From positions 1-44,813 of the forward strand of contig BQJT01000011.1 of NCBI GenBank assembly GCA_021604845.1: a stretch of DNA of 44,813 bases, written 5' to 3'. The stretch is from Cyclobacteriaceae bacterium (GTDB lineage Bacteria; Bacteroidota; Bacteroidia; Cytophagales; Cyclobacteriaceae). Each line of letters begins with the position of its first letter. Positions within the stretch are counted from its first letter, which is position 1. The notes under the pieces were generated by a model. That model was not told the DNA's origin and did not search any database. It saw only the letters and a program-made list of their open reading frames with translations. Shown one piece after another: positions 16,212 through 24,678 of the stretch. The position numbers were made by a program, and so were the translations under genes.

Positions 16212-17093
16212 TCAGATACGTTCGGCAAATCCTCTTTTCCAGGTATCACTCATTTGCGGGAACTGTCGGCGGCATTCCAGGTATTCGTGCATCATATTCT
16301 GCATGGTAGCGCTTAATCCAGCCAAATAATCGGGTTTGAGCAAAGCAGCATTGAGCAGATAAAAATGCCAGGTAGGTGGTTTACTGGCACTATGATAGCC
16401 CATATGAATGGTACGCCGGGGAATTATTACCTCTTCAGTATAGCCTCTGTGTATCAGGTTATTATTGTAAAACACTGCCTGACCCGCCTTCAGCGGTACC
16501 GGTATAGCGCCTGGCATTTCTTTGCCAAGCGGTGCGTAATGTTTTGAGCCATCGAAAACAGCATTTTCTTCAGAGGTATTCACCCGGTTATGACTTCCTG
16601 GAACCACCCACAAAGCGTCTTCATCATAAAGCGGTAAATTGATCTGGCAGCTATTGTGAAATCGGGTCTTCGAATACAAGTAGTCTTCCTCGATTTCCTG
16701 CTGGGGAATTTGGATCACGTCCCGGTGCCAGCCCAGGTCGTACTTTACACCTTTATTGGCAGCAAGTATCGAGGCATTATTAATGATCAGATCCGGCCCC
16801 AGCAACGATTCTACCACACCCATGATCCTGGGGTTATGGAAAGCATGATGGATGGATTCCGTGCCGGGTTTGGTCAGCAAATGGAAATAATACTGCCGGT
16901 TTTCCCGTGCGAAATCCCTGATCTCGTCTCCAAGGTGTTGAAATGAAGAAGAGTGAACTTCCCGGTTGTCGGCGCGCACTTCCACATCGAGCAGATCCGC
17001 CATGATCTGCCGGAATGATTCGAGCTCTGTTTTTTCAAGAATGTCCACGATAACATATCCATTTTCGAGAAATTTAGACTTCAGCGTATTCAT
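16212..17093 (-). CDS. Phytanoyl-CoA dioxygenase (PhyH) family protein
   Basis: The 293-residue protein belongs to the non-haem Fe(II)/2-oxoglutarate dioxygenases. The HxD pair is His123 and Asp125 in LGWHRDVIQIP; the distal ligand is His215 in NNNLIHRGY. A basic residue for 2-oxoglutarate follows in IPRRTIHMGYHS. The N-terminus FLENGYVIVDIL and the late PGSHNR are typical of PhyH. All ligands are intact. It is the last gene of a tight operon, starting ten bases after the oxidoreductase stop, with an isomerase upstream. In such company the enzyme probably hydroxylates a small polar metabolite rather than phytanoyl-CoA; this is inference from context. Confidence 0.88.
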   Translation of the reverse strand: MNTLKSKFLENGYVIVDILEKTELESFRQIMADLLDVEVRADNREVHSSSFQHLGDEIRDFARENRQYYFHLLTKPGTESIHHAFHNPRIMGVVESLLGPDLIINNASILAANKGVKYDLGWHRDVIQIPQQEIEEDYLYSKTRFHNSCQINLPLYDEDALWVVPGSHNRVNTSEENAVFDGSKHYAPLGKEMPGAIPVPLKAGQAVFYNNNLIHRGYTEEVIIPRRTIHMGYHSASKPPTWHFYLLNAALLKPDYLAGLSATMQNMMHEYLECRRQFPQMSDTWKRGFAERI

Positions 17094-17103
17094 TTTGAAT
17101 ATG

Positions 17104-18264
17104 TTAATGAGTCAGTTTCACCTGTGAACCACTGGCAGCAGATTGTAATCCTGCATCCAGTACGGTGATGCATTTTAGGCCATCTTCAAAATTCGGTTCA
17201 ATTTTGGTACCGGTATGGATTGCCGAAATGAAATCTGCTACGGCATGTACAAATCCGTGTTCGTAGCCAATAATATGGCCCGGAGGCCACCAGTGTGATA
17301 TATATGGATGGCTATGCTCTGTAACCATAATGGTGCGGAAGCCCTGGTTTTCGCCGTCATCTTCCAGGGAGTAAAATTCCAGCTCATTCATCCGTTCCAG
17401 GTTAAAACGCATACTGCCCTTGCTGCCGTATATCTCAAAAGTTAAATGGTTTTTGCAGCCGGTGGCGAAACGAGTGGCCTCAAAGGAACCTATGGCTCCC
17501 TGTTCGAACTGAACCATCATCAATGCGGCGTCTTCTACCGTTACCTCACCCATTTCCTCACTGTTTGCGGTTCCCGAGGAGAAGGTAGCTGCTCCCGCTC
17601 CTGCCAATGGCCGCCGGGTAATGAAATTGCTAGTAAGGCAGGTAACTGATTGAATCTCTCCCACTAAAAATCGAGCGAGATCAACACTGTGAGAGTTAAG
17701 ATCCCACTGTGGTCCGGCATGAGCGGTTTCTTTTTGCAAGTGCCAGGTGAGTGGAAAATCCGGATCGACTATCCAGTCTTGCTGATACGCACATCTCCAA
17801 TGGAAAATCTTACCAACTTTTTGCTGGTCAATAAGCTGCCTGGCCAGTTGAACGGCAGGGGTGCGACGGTAGTTATGATTGAGGTAGTGAACGATGCCGC
17901 TTTTTTCAGCAGCTGCCAGCATCTCAAGTGCCTGTTCTACGGTAAAGCACATGGGTTTTTCGCAAAAGATATGCTTCCCCTGCTTTGCAGCTTCCAGGGC
18001 AACCTCATAGTGCAAATGTTGCGGTAAGGAGATGTCAACTACATCGATATCATCACGGGAAACCACTTTTCTCCAGTCGGTCTCAATTTCTTCCCACCCC
18101 CAATTGTCTGCGAATTTTTGCACTGCTGCTTCATCTCGTCCACAGGCTAGCTTTAGATTTAATTTTACCCCCAGGTCAAAGAATCGAGCGGCCTGCAACC
18201 AGGCATTGCTATGGGCTTTTCCCATAAATTTGTAGCCAATTATTGCAACATTTAAAGTCTTCAT
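17104..18264 (-). CDS. Gfo/Idh/MocA family oxidoreductase
   Basis: The 386-residue protein begins with the nucleotide-binding motif VAIIGYKFMGKAHSNAW (residues 6-22) and has the catalytic region EKP at 102-104 (HIFCEKPMCFTVE). It also carries WDLNSHSVDLARFLVG, where the conserved His and Asp of the active site sit. The C-terminal domain is the alpha/beta sandwich of the family. Members use NAD(P) to oxidise or reduce a sugar or cyclitol hydroxyl. It lies 11 bases after the isomerase stop and ten before the dioxygenase start, so co-expression is near certain. The initial glycine motif lacks the first canonical Gly (GYKFMG), which is frequent in this family. Confidence 0.93.
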   Translation of the reverse strand: MKTLNVAIIGYKFMGKAHSNAWLQAARFFDLGVKLNLKLACGRDEAAVQKFADNWGWEEIETDWRKVVSRDDIDVVDISLPQHLHYEVALEAAKQGKHIFCEKPMCFTVEQALEMLAAAEKSGIVHYLNHNYRRTPAVQLARQLIDQQKVGKIFHWRCAYQQDWIVDPDFPLTWHLQKETAHAGPQWDLNSHSVDLARFLVGEIQSVTCLTSNFITRRPLAGAGAATFSSGTANSEEMGEVTVEDAALMMVQFEQGAIGSFEATRFATGCKNHLTFEIYGSKGSMRFNLERMNELEFYSLEDDGENQGFRTIMVTEHSHPYISHWWPPGHIIGYEHGFVHAVADFISAIHTGTKIEPNFEDGLKCITVLDAGLQSAASGSQVKLTH

Positions 18265-18275
18265 GAATTACGCTA

Positions 18276-19157
18276 TTAATATTTACACTTAGCTGAAATA
18301 TTCTTCAAGGCCTGTACGCTTTGTGCCACCACCTCAAGTTCCCTGAAGGCATAATCTGGATGCAGGGTGTCGGTTTCCACTGCGAAAAATCCCTGATAAT
18401 GCTGGTCTACCAACAGTTGCGCAATCCGCTGATTGTCAATCAGTCCTTTGCCGGTGGGGACACAGGAGAAAAAATACCATTCATCTACTGAAACTCCCGG
18501 TACCGGCAGCATATCCTTGATATGTGTAGCCATAACATAGGGAGCAAGTTTCTCCATTGCTTTGACCGGGTCATCCAGCACCCGGAGGAAGTTTCCCGAA
18601 TCAAAATTGACTCCAAAATAAGGTGAATTCACCGCTTCCAGCAGCCAAAGTATCTCGTCGGAATTATAGTCAATGTGATTTTCGATGGCCAGCTTCACTC
18701 TATAGGATTCTGCCACTTTTACCGCTTGCTGAAACATTTCCGCCAGTTTTTCAAGCTGAGGGCCATGCGGTTCAAAGCGGAACATCAGGCTGCTGCCTAC
18801 CACCCGCATGGTATCGCTGCCGATGGCTTTGGCATGTTCAATATGCTGCAGCATTGAGTCAAATTCAGCCTGGTTGTCTCCTCCCTCCAATCCGTCGGGA
18901 TGCCCCCAGGCATATACCCGGTCAAACTGATACTTATCAAGCTGCTGCTTTACTGCTGCCAGGTATTCCGGAGCAAACTCCGGAAAAAAACAGGATTCCA
19001 GTGAAACACCATCAACCCCCAAACCGGCGGCATAGGCAAGGAACCCTTCCATATCAAGCTGCTGTTCCTGCTTAAACTGATGTGGGTATACTTCACCAAA
19101 CAAACGATGAAAACAATAGCTGTCGATCCCAACTTTTAATCGATAGGGATTATCCAT
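18276..19157 (-). CDS. Sugar phosphate isomerase/epimerase-like TIM-barrel protein
   Basis: The 293-residue protein shows the xylose-isomerase-like TIM barrel: VGIDSYCFHRLFGE at the start, LAIENHIDYNSDEILWLLE with metal-ligand Glu and neighbouring His, NFDSGNFLRVLDDP with Asp, and ATHIKDMLPV with His and Asp. The last strand FFAVETDTLHP supplies the final Glu. The four-ligand metal set of the family appears complete. Such proteins isomerise or epimerise keto-sugars, inosose intermediates or dehydro-sugars. As first gene of the three-gene operon it probably acts on the oxidised product of the Gfo/Idh enzyme. The substrate is not predictable from the sequence. Confidence 0.88.
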   Translation of the reverse strand: MDNPYRLKVGIDSYCFHRLFGEVYPHQFKQEQQLDMEGFLAYAAGLGVDGVSLESCFFPEFAPEYLAAVKQQLDKYQFDRVYAWGHPDGLEGGDNQAEFDSMLQHIEHAKAIGSDTMRVVGSSLMFRFEPHGPQLEKLAEMFQQAVKVAESYRVKLAIENHIDYNSDEILWLLEAVNSPYFGVNFDSGNFLRVLDDPVKAMEKLAPYVMATHIKDMLPVPGVSVDEWYFFSCVPTGKGLIDNQRIAQLLVDQHYQGFFAVETDTLHPDYAFRELEVVAQSVQALKNISAKCKY

Positions 19158-19211
19158 AGGTAGTTACTGATTTGGTTATTGATAGATTAAACTGCACAGA
19201 AGGTCAATATC

Positions 19212-19219
19212 CAAAATTA
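19212..19219 (-). promoter_or_regulatory. Possible -7 box of the isomerase-oxidoreductase-dioxygenase operon
   Basis: The complement reads TAATTTTG, a perfect match to TAnnTTTG, 55 bases upstream of the isomerase ATG. No TTG is found at the expected upstream distance, so the site is tentative. Confidence 0.35.
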
Positions 19220-19231
19220 TTCAGCCAATTG

Positions 19232-19249
19232 AAAGATCGGCGGATCTTT
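19232..19249 (-). terminator. Hairpin after the amidohydrolase gene
   Basis: AAAGATC (19232-19238) and GATCTTT (19243-19249) form a 7-base-pair stem with a GGCG loop, 33 bases past the amidohydrolase stop and ahead of the isomerase promoter. On the minus strand the sequence after it is AT-rich but lacks a long T run. It probably separates the two minus-strand operons. Confidence 0.5.
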
Positions 19250-19281
19250 GGAAATAGGTCCGGCTGATGATGAACATCGGT

Positions 19282-20391
19282 TTATTCAAACAATGCAGCA
19301 TCCAACCCCGGGATGACCTTTAGGGCATTCTGGTAATAAACCTTTTTCAAAACAGAATCAGGAAGATCCAGGCCGTACATTTTCCAGTGTGCGTGACGTT
19401 TGCGGTAATAGTCAAAATATTCGTCGTCGGTTTCCAGCACTCTGAAATAAGTATAGTACTCCTGCTTATTGTAGGTGTCCTTTCCCATCATTACCCTGTC
19501 CTGATATCTGATCATCCACCGGCGGGCATTCCTTGGCTGCCGGCCCAATTCTGCCAGCACTGCACCCAGCTCGGTATAAACATTGGGCATTTCGTCAAGA
19601 AGTTTACCCAGTCGGTTGAGGTCATTACCAAACCAACCCAGGTGGGCGTTGATGAAAGTAGTGCCCGGATGCTTACGAAACACCCGGTGTTGTTCTGCCA
19701 TGATCTCTTCAAAAGTGGGGTATTTTTCCGGTGAACGATACCGATTTGGGCGTTGTTTCAATTCCAGCCATCGCTCGTTGTATTTGTCCTTCTTCTGCCA
19801 GAAAGCCGCTGGCTCGCCGGAATGGATCAATACGGGAATGCCTAGTTCCCCACATTTTGCCCATACAGGATCCAGCCTGGCGTCATCAACCGCAATCCGG
19901 TTACCCTGATTATCCTTGTCCGTAAGCCCCAGCCCTTTATATACTTTCAATCCCCGCACGCCTTGTTGTACCCCTTGTTCCAGCAATTCCAGTGCGTTGT
20001 CGGGCCAACCTGCATCATCCAGGTCCTCAAAGTCGATGTTCAGAAATAGGGCAAAACGATTTTCCCAGTGGTCTGCTACGTTGTCCAAAGACCATTCCAG
20101 GTATTTCCCCCTGAAACCACTGAGGTTTACCATCACCGCCATATTTAAGGCATCCATGTCGCCCACCAGTTTATCCAGGTCCTGAACAGGCATGGTCCAC
20201 TGATGATTATGGACGTCAACAAATGGGAATTTTGCCCTGGTCAGCAGGGTTTCAGGTACTTTTAGGGTAGAGACCGGATCATAATCTTCAATATCCATCA
20301 CATTCATCCGGTATTGAATTTTACCGATGGCCCAATAGGTAATACCCAGGAAGAGCAGGATCCCCAGCGGCAATAGTACCCATCTTTTCAT
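19282..20391 (-). CDS. Amidohydrolase family protein, membrane-anchored or secreted
   Basis: The 369-residue protein starts with one hydrophobic helix (about residues 5-22), either an anchor or a signal. It continues with a metal-dependent TIM-barrel hydrolase: HxH at His61 and His63 (FVDVHNHQW), LKVYKGLGL with a Lys, PVLIHSGEPAAFW, FINAHLGWFGND and MMGKDTYN. These fit the amidohydrolase-2 (ACMSD-like) group, whose members decarboxylate or hydrolyse small acids and lactones. It follows the DUF2911 gene by six bases, so the two are co-transcribed. The substrate is unknown; a periplasmic hydrolase is likely. Confidence 0.82.
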   Translation of the reverse strand: MKRWVLLPLGILLFLGITYWAIGKIQYRMNVMDIEDYDPVSTLKVPETLLTRAKFPFVDVHNHQWTMPVQDLDKLVGDMDALNMAVMVNLSGFRGKYLEWSLDNVADHWENRFALFLNIDFEDLDDAGWPDNALELLEQGVQQGVRGLKVYKGLGLTDKDNQGNRIAVDDARLDPVWAKCGELGIPVLIHSGEPAAFWQKKDKYNERWLELKQRPNRYRSPEKYPTFEEIMAEQHRVFRKHPGTTFINAHLGWFGNDLNRLGKLLDEMPNVYTELGAVLAELGRQPRNARRWMIRYQDRVMMGKDTYNKQEYYTYFRVLETDDEYFDYYRKRHAHWKMYGLDLPDSVLKKVYYQNALKVIPGLDAALFE

Positions 20392-20397
20392 CAGATC

Positions 20398-20949
20398 CTA
20401 TGGAACGGTTATCGGCACTGAAAACAAGAAATTATCCCAGATAAAGTCAATGCGTGCGCCATTATCAGATTCATTTATGTCAATGGTGAACTGCTCGGTT
20501 TCGCTGTCCTGCATGGTTACAGGGGCATCTACCGTAAACAGATCGAGCTCAGGATCAGGCTCTGCCGCACCAAAAAACACTCCTGCTTCACTGTTCAAGG
20601 TGACTTTGAAAGCCTGGGGGCCGGGTATGGCATACATGCGATAGGTTCCGGCGTTAAGTGGATTGCCGCCAAACAGTACATCCTGATTTACCGTAATTTC
20701 AGTAGCCGCATTGGCGCCGAGCCTCCAGTATTGGCCAAATGGCTGCAGCGCGTCATCAGCTTCATCACCAAAAATTAACCGGTTCTTTTTATATGGTCGA
20801 CTGTAGTCCACACTAATTTCCAATCCCTGGTTCGAATACACCACAGTGTCCGGTGGGCTTGCCGGTGTGGCAATAAATAATGCATACACTACGTAAAGCA
20901 CAAACAGCAGCACCGCTACCCCCACTCCAATTAATATTTTCTTAAGCAT
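20398..20949 (-). CDS. DUF2911 domain protein, membrane-anchored
   Basis: The 183-residue protein has an N-terminal hydrophobic helix (about residues 5-27) followed by the DUF2911 domain: VDYSRPYKKNRLIFG, PFGQYWRLGANAATEI, LNAGTYRMYAIPGPQ. This beta-sandwich family is frequent in Bacteroidota and has no established function. The helix is too long and uncleaved-looking for a simple signal, so it may tether the domain to the inner membrane facing the periplasm. It overlaps the operon with the amidohydrolase downstream (six-base gap). The lactonase-like gene lies 81 bases upstream on the same strand. Confidence 0.88.
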   Translation of the reverse strand: MLKKILIGVGVAVLLFVLYVVYALFIATPASPPDTVVYSNQGLEISVDYSRPYKKNRLIFGDEADDALQPFGQYWRLGANAATEITVNQDVLFGGNPLNAGTYRMYAIPGPQAFKVTLNSEAGVFFGAAEPDPELDLFTVDAPVTMQDSETEQFTIDINESDNGARIDFIWDNFLFSVPITVP

Positions 20950-21030
20950 GATTTAAAGGTTTATTGATTTCATGTAATTATAGTATCAAAAGCAGTGGAT
21001 TAAAAACCATGGTGCGAAAATAGCAACCAG

Positions 21031-22161
21031 CTATTCCTCAATGGACACAAATTTTAAACAAACCGGTTTCAGCACTTCAATTTTTTTACCGGTCGGAGTA
21101 AGCAGGCCGGATTTCCTGTCCCGTTTGAATATGATGATGTCATTGGTATTCTGGTTGGCTGCCAATAGAAAATTTCCCGTGGGGTCTACGGCAAAGTTCC
21201 GTGGTGTTTTCCCTAAAACCGACTGCCGGCCAACCATTTCAAGCGTTCCGTGTTTGTCAATAGAGAAAATGGCTATTTCATTAGCATCCCCCCTGTTTGA
21301 CGCATACAGAAATTTACCATCAGGAGAAACATGAATATCCGCTCCTGAAACCTTACCGTCAAAATCCTGAGCGGTCATACTGATGGTTTGCCTGGCTGCC
21401 AGTTTACCAGCATGATAATCAAGCGCAAGTACTGCAGCTTCCAGTTCCAGCACCAGGTAAGCATACTTGCCATTAGGGTGAAAAGTGAGGTGTCGAGGCC
21501 CTCCCCCCGGTTCAACCGATAAATAAGGAGTTGCCGCTGGAGTGAGCAATTCCTGCTGAGAAACATCTATACCATATTGATATACCTTGTCGGTACCCAG
21601 GTCAGGGACCATTAAATAGCGGTTACTTTTATCCACTACCGCAGCATGAACGTGAGATTTATCCTGCCTTCCGGATACCACGCTACCACCCTGGTGTTCG
21701 ATGGTTTGGACCTTATCTGTTACCAGCGAACCATCTGTATTCAGGTGAACCGCTTGTACACTTCCCCCGCCGTAATTGCCGGAAAAAACTGCTTTTTTGT
21801 GCTTATCTACGGAAACATAGCATGGTCCCTGCGCAGGAACGCTATTCATAAAGCTGAGTGCTCCTGAAGCCGGATCAAAGGTAAAGGCATTGACACTTCC
21901 GCCCCCTCCCTCACTGACAGCATAAACATTCTTTTTGTCTTCACTGACTGTCAGGAATGAAGCGTTTGGCAATTCAGTCACCGGTGCTGCCGTTTCGAAG
22001 TCTCCGGTACTGGTATTGAACCGGTAAACATGTATACCATTGGTGTTTCCATCACCGGAATAAGTTCCAATGAGTAAATGATGATCGAAGGAATCCTGGC
22101 TGAATGCCAGATTGCTGTCTAAGACTAAAAATGCAAATAATAAAAGGCCCGTGGTTTTCAT
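21031..22161 (-). CDS. Lactonase-family beta-propeller protein, secreted
   Basis: The 376-residue protein has a signal peptide (MKTTGLLLFAFLVLDSNLAF, cut near FSQ). It matches the 6-phosphogluconolactonase-like (Pgl/YbhE) seven-bladed propellers: HHLLIGTYSGDGNTNGIHVY, NASFLTVSEDKKNVYAVSEG, YCYVSVDKHKK-like strands, and VEPGGGPRHLTFHPNGKYAY. Cytosolic Pgl enzymes hydrolyse 6-phosphogluconolactone. An exported copy probably acts on another lactone, or has lost that role, as often in Bacteroidota. It stands 81 bases upstream of the DUF2911 gene and could be read with it. Confidence 0.85.
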   Translation of the reverse strand: MKTTGLLLFAFLVLDSNLAFSQDSFDHHLLIGTYSGDGNTNGIHVYRFNTSTGDFETAAPVTELPNASFLTVSEDKKNVYAVSEGGGGSVNAFTFDPASGALSFMNSVPAQGPCYVSVDKHKKAVFSGNYGGGSVQAVHLNTDGSLVTDKVQTIEHQGGSVVSGRQDKSHVHAAVVDKSNRYLMVPDLGTDKVYQYGIDVSQQELLTPAATPYLSVEPGGGPRHLTFHPNGKYAYLVLELEAAVLALDYHAGKLAARQTISMTAQDFDGKVSGADIHVSPDGKFLYASNRGDANEIAIFSIDKHGTLEMVGRQSVLGKTPRNFAVDPTGNFLLAANQNTNDIIIFKRDRKSGLLTPTGKKIEVLKPVCLKFVSIEE

Positions 22162-22328
22162 AACAGTAATTTATCCAAATAGATACTTTGTCACCGGTAT
22201 AAACATAACGCCAATTTTTATATTTTTCAGAAATTGTATCAGCAGTTTATTGAGCTTTAGGTATCTTGATTTTAACCCCTGTTAAAAAATATTGGCTGCT
22301 GCCGAAATTTTCAGGAAATTGCTATTCC

Positions 22329-23663
22329 ATGAAAAACACCAGATACTACCGGAAATTCTTACTAATCACTCTGTCCACAGTGATTTCGCTATTTTACTGG
22401 TCTTGTACCAGAAAAGTAGAAAACAATATTGAAATAGACCCTGCTGAGGGTCCAAATCCCTGGACCAATCTCAATTGGAACAATAAATCGGAGAACTTTC
22501 AATTTGTAGTGGTCACCGATCGCACCGGAGGCAACAGGCCCGGTGTATTCGAACAAGGAATGGAGAAGGTGAATTTATTGCAACCGGAATTCGTGATGAG
22601 TGTAGGTGATTTGATTCAGGGTTATACAGAAGACCTGACTCAGCTTAATCAGGAATGGGACGAATTCGATAGCTTTGTCAACGGATTGACCATGCCGTTC
22701 TTTTACGTTGCAGGCAATCACGACATCACTAATAAAGTGATGGAAGATCTCTGGAAGCAGCGATATGGGCGCACCTATTATCATTTTGTTTACCAGGATG
22801 TGTTGTTTTTATGCCTGAATAGTGAAGAAGCTGTTCCGGAAGCGGGAAACCCTGATGGAAAATACCATACTGGCGATTTTTATCTCTCCGGACAACAGCG
22901 CAGCTATATAGAGGAAACACTAAAACAGCATGCCGGGGTACGTTGGACATTTGTTTTCTGGCACAAACCGGTATGGCTCTATGAGGAGGCTGACGATCCA
23001 TCACGCCGGGAAGAGGTATCTCAAAGCGGTTGGCCGGAAGTGGAGTCACTTTTAAAAGACCGAAAACATACAGTATTCGCCGGGCATATTCATCGCTATG
23101 TACACCGGAAACGTAATAACAGCGACTACATTACACTGGCCACTACCGGCGGTGGCAGCGCTTTGGCCGGGCCCATATTTGGGCAGTTCGACCATGTTTT
23201 GTGGGTAACCATGACCGATGCCGGGCCAGTGATGGCCAACCTGATGCTGGACGGTATCTTTGACGAGAACTTCGATAAGCAGGATATCGAAAAGCACCTG
23301 GCACTTACCATGCAAAACAATGTTTTACGAATTGACAGCAAGTTGAACAAAGCACAACTTACTGATCATCATCAGGTTAAACTGACCTTATTCAATGACC
23401 TTGACAATCCCGTAGAGGGGGTGGTTCAGTTGACCAATAGTGACTTTATCACCTATTCGAATAACACCCTATCAACTTCGATACCGCCAAATAGTGCGGT
23501 TTCGCTGGAGGTTGAATTGTCGATTAAACCCAGTGCGGATTCCGTTGCAAATGAGCAGCTGAAGCAGGAAATTAACCGGCAATATGCCCGGTGGGAGCTT
23601 ACCTATGCGTTCGAACAGTACGGTAAAATAGAAGTCACAGGCAACACCAGGTTGTATCCATGA
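22329..23663 (+). CDS. Calcineurin-like metallophosphoesterase, lipoprotein
   Basis: The ATG at 22329 gives MKNTRYYRKFLLITLSTVIS and a lipobox ending YWSC (Cys26); the longer frame begins at TTG. The 444-residue protein has metallophosphoesterase motifs: GDLIQG (Asp94), AGNHD (Asn130-His131), a late FWHKP and AGHIHRYVH. The first motif, normally DxH, reads VVTDRTGG with Asp64 but Thr instead of His. This variation is also seen in related secreted phosphatases I recall as carrying DRTGG, so activity is still likely. The last 130 residues form a beta-rich extra domain. It is the first of two exported phosphoesterase genes preceding the sensor kinase. Confidence 0.83.
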   Translation: MKNTRYYRKFLLITLSTVISLFYWSCTRKVENNIEIDPAEGPNPWTNLNWNNKSENFQFVVVTDRTGGNRPGVFEQGMEKVNLLQPEFVMSVGDLIQGYTEDLTQLNQEWDEFDSFVNGLTMPFFYVAGNHDITNKVMEDLWKQRYGRTYYHFVYQDVLFLCLNSEEAVPEAGNPDGKYHTGDFYLSGQQRSYIEETLKQHAGVRWTFVFWHKPVWLYEEADDPSRREEVSQSGWPEVESLLKDRKHTVFAGHIHRYVHRKRNNSDYITLATTGGGSALAGPIFGQFDHVLWVTMTDAGPVMANLMLDGIFDENFDKQDIEKHLALTMQNNVLRIDSKLNKAQLTDHHQVKLTLFNDLDNPVEGVVQLTNSDFITYSNNTLSTSIPPNSAVSLEVELSIKPSADSVANEQLKQEINRQYARWELTYAFEQYGKIEVTGNTRLYP

Positions 23664-23737
23664 TCATAATATTACGCACCAGCTCCTATTTTTCGAATAC
23701 TGGTTTCAAAGTTATTTTAGTCCATTAATTTGACAAT

Positions 23738-24670
23738 ATGTCACCTGTAAATTATCGCTACACCATCCATCGGCGCAGATTTCTGAAAGTCTCCGCCATA
23801 GCTACCGCCGGCCTTTGTATCCCGCTAAATGTTAGGTCCCAGGCAAACTTACAAACAGTAAGGTTTGGCCTGGTAACAGATTCCCACTATGCAGACCGGG
23901 ATCCCCTTGGAACCCGCTATTACCGGGAATCACTGACTAAAATGAAAGAGTTCATCCAGGTGATGGAAAATAATAATGTGGATTTCATAATTCACCTGGG
24001 TGATTTTAAGGATCAGGACCCGCAGGAACAGCAGTCGGATACGCTTAGGTACCTTACCAGTCTGGAAAATATTTATACCCAATTCCAGGGCCCCACCTAC
24101 CATTGTGTAGGGAATCACGATGTAGACAGCATTACCAAAGATCAGTTTCTACGAAATGTTACCAATACCGGAATTGACCAGAACCGAAGTTATTACTCCT
24201 TCGATCATCATAGTTATCACTTTGTAGTACTGGATGCCAATTATCATCCGGACGGCAGGGATCACTACTATAAAGAAGGGGCTGACTGGCAGAAAACCCA
24301 CATTCCTCAAGAGCAGTTGGAATGGTTGCGCAGGGATCTGCAGCAAACCAAACGGCCAACCGTGATCTTCTGTCATCACCCATTATATCCTTTCCCCGAA
24401 CTACAGCATACCATGCAGGTAGGTAATTATCAGGTTGTTCAGGAAATCCTGGAAAATTCCGGTAACACGTTGGCGGTATTCCAGGGACACGTTCACCGGG
24501 AGCATCATCATGAATCTCAGGGTATTCACTACCTCACCCAACTTGGGATGGTTGACTATAGTGGCTTAGATAACAACAGTTTCTCAATAGTTGAGATTAA
24601 AGATGCCACTAGTGTGGTAATTTCAGGTTATAAAAGGGTTTCAGATCAGCAATTATCAATTGGATCCTGA
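23738..24670 (+). CDS. Calcineurin-like metallophosphoesterase, Tat-type signal
   Basis: The 310-residue protein begins with a twin-arginine-like signal (HRRRFLKVSAIATAGLC, then a cut near VRSQ). The metallophosphoesterase motifs are complete: DxH as Asp48 and His50 (LVTDSHYAD), GDFKD with Asp89, GNHD with Asn126-His127, FCHHP and QGHVHREHHH. It is related to but distinct from the phosphoesterase at 22329, which uses the lipoprotein route. Substrates may be phosphomonoesters, phosphodiesters or nucleotides. The stop codon lies eight bases before the kinase ATG, so this enzyme is very probably co-transcribed with the two-component genes. Confidence 0.9.
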   Translation: MSPVNYRYTIHRRRFLKVSAIATAGLCIPLNVRSQANLQTVRFGLVTDSHYADRDPLGTRYYRESLTKMKEFIQVMENNNVDFIIHLGDFKDQDPQEQQSDTLRYLTSLENIYTQFQGPTYHCVGNHDVDSITKDQFLRNVTNTGIDQNRSYYSFDHHSYHFVVLDANYHPDGRDHYYKEGADWQKTHIPQEQLEWLRRDLQQTKRPTVIFCHHPLYPFPELQHTMQVGNYQVVQEILENSGNTLAVFQGHVHREHHHESQGIHYLTQLGMVDYSGLDNNSFSIVEIKDATSVVISGYKRVSDQQLSIGS

Positions 24671-24678
24671 TTTTTAAT

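Noticed and set aside
18623-19075. Plus-strand open frame of 150 codons inside the isomerase gene
   Set aside because: It is antisense to a gene with clear family motifs; its translation is rich in Pro, Arg and Gln without any domain.
19212-19219. Full promoter for the isomerase operon
   Set aside because: Only the -7 box matches; no TTG is at the required distance, so it is listed as possible only.
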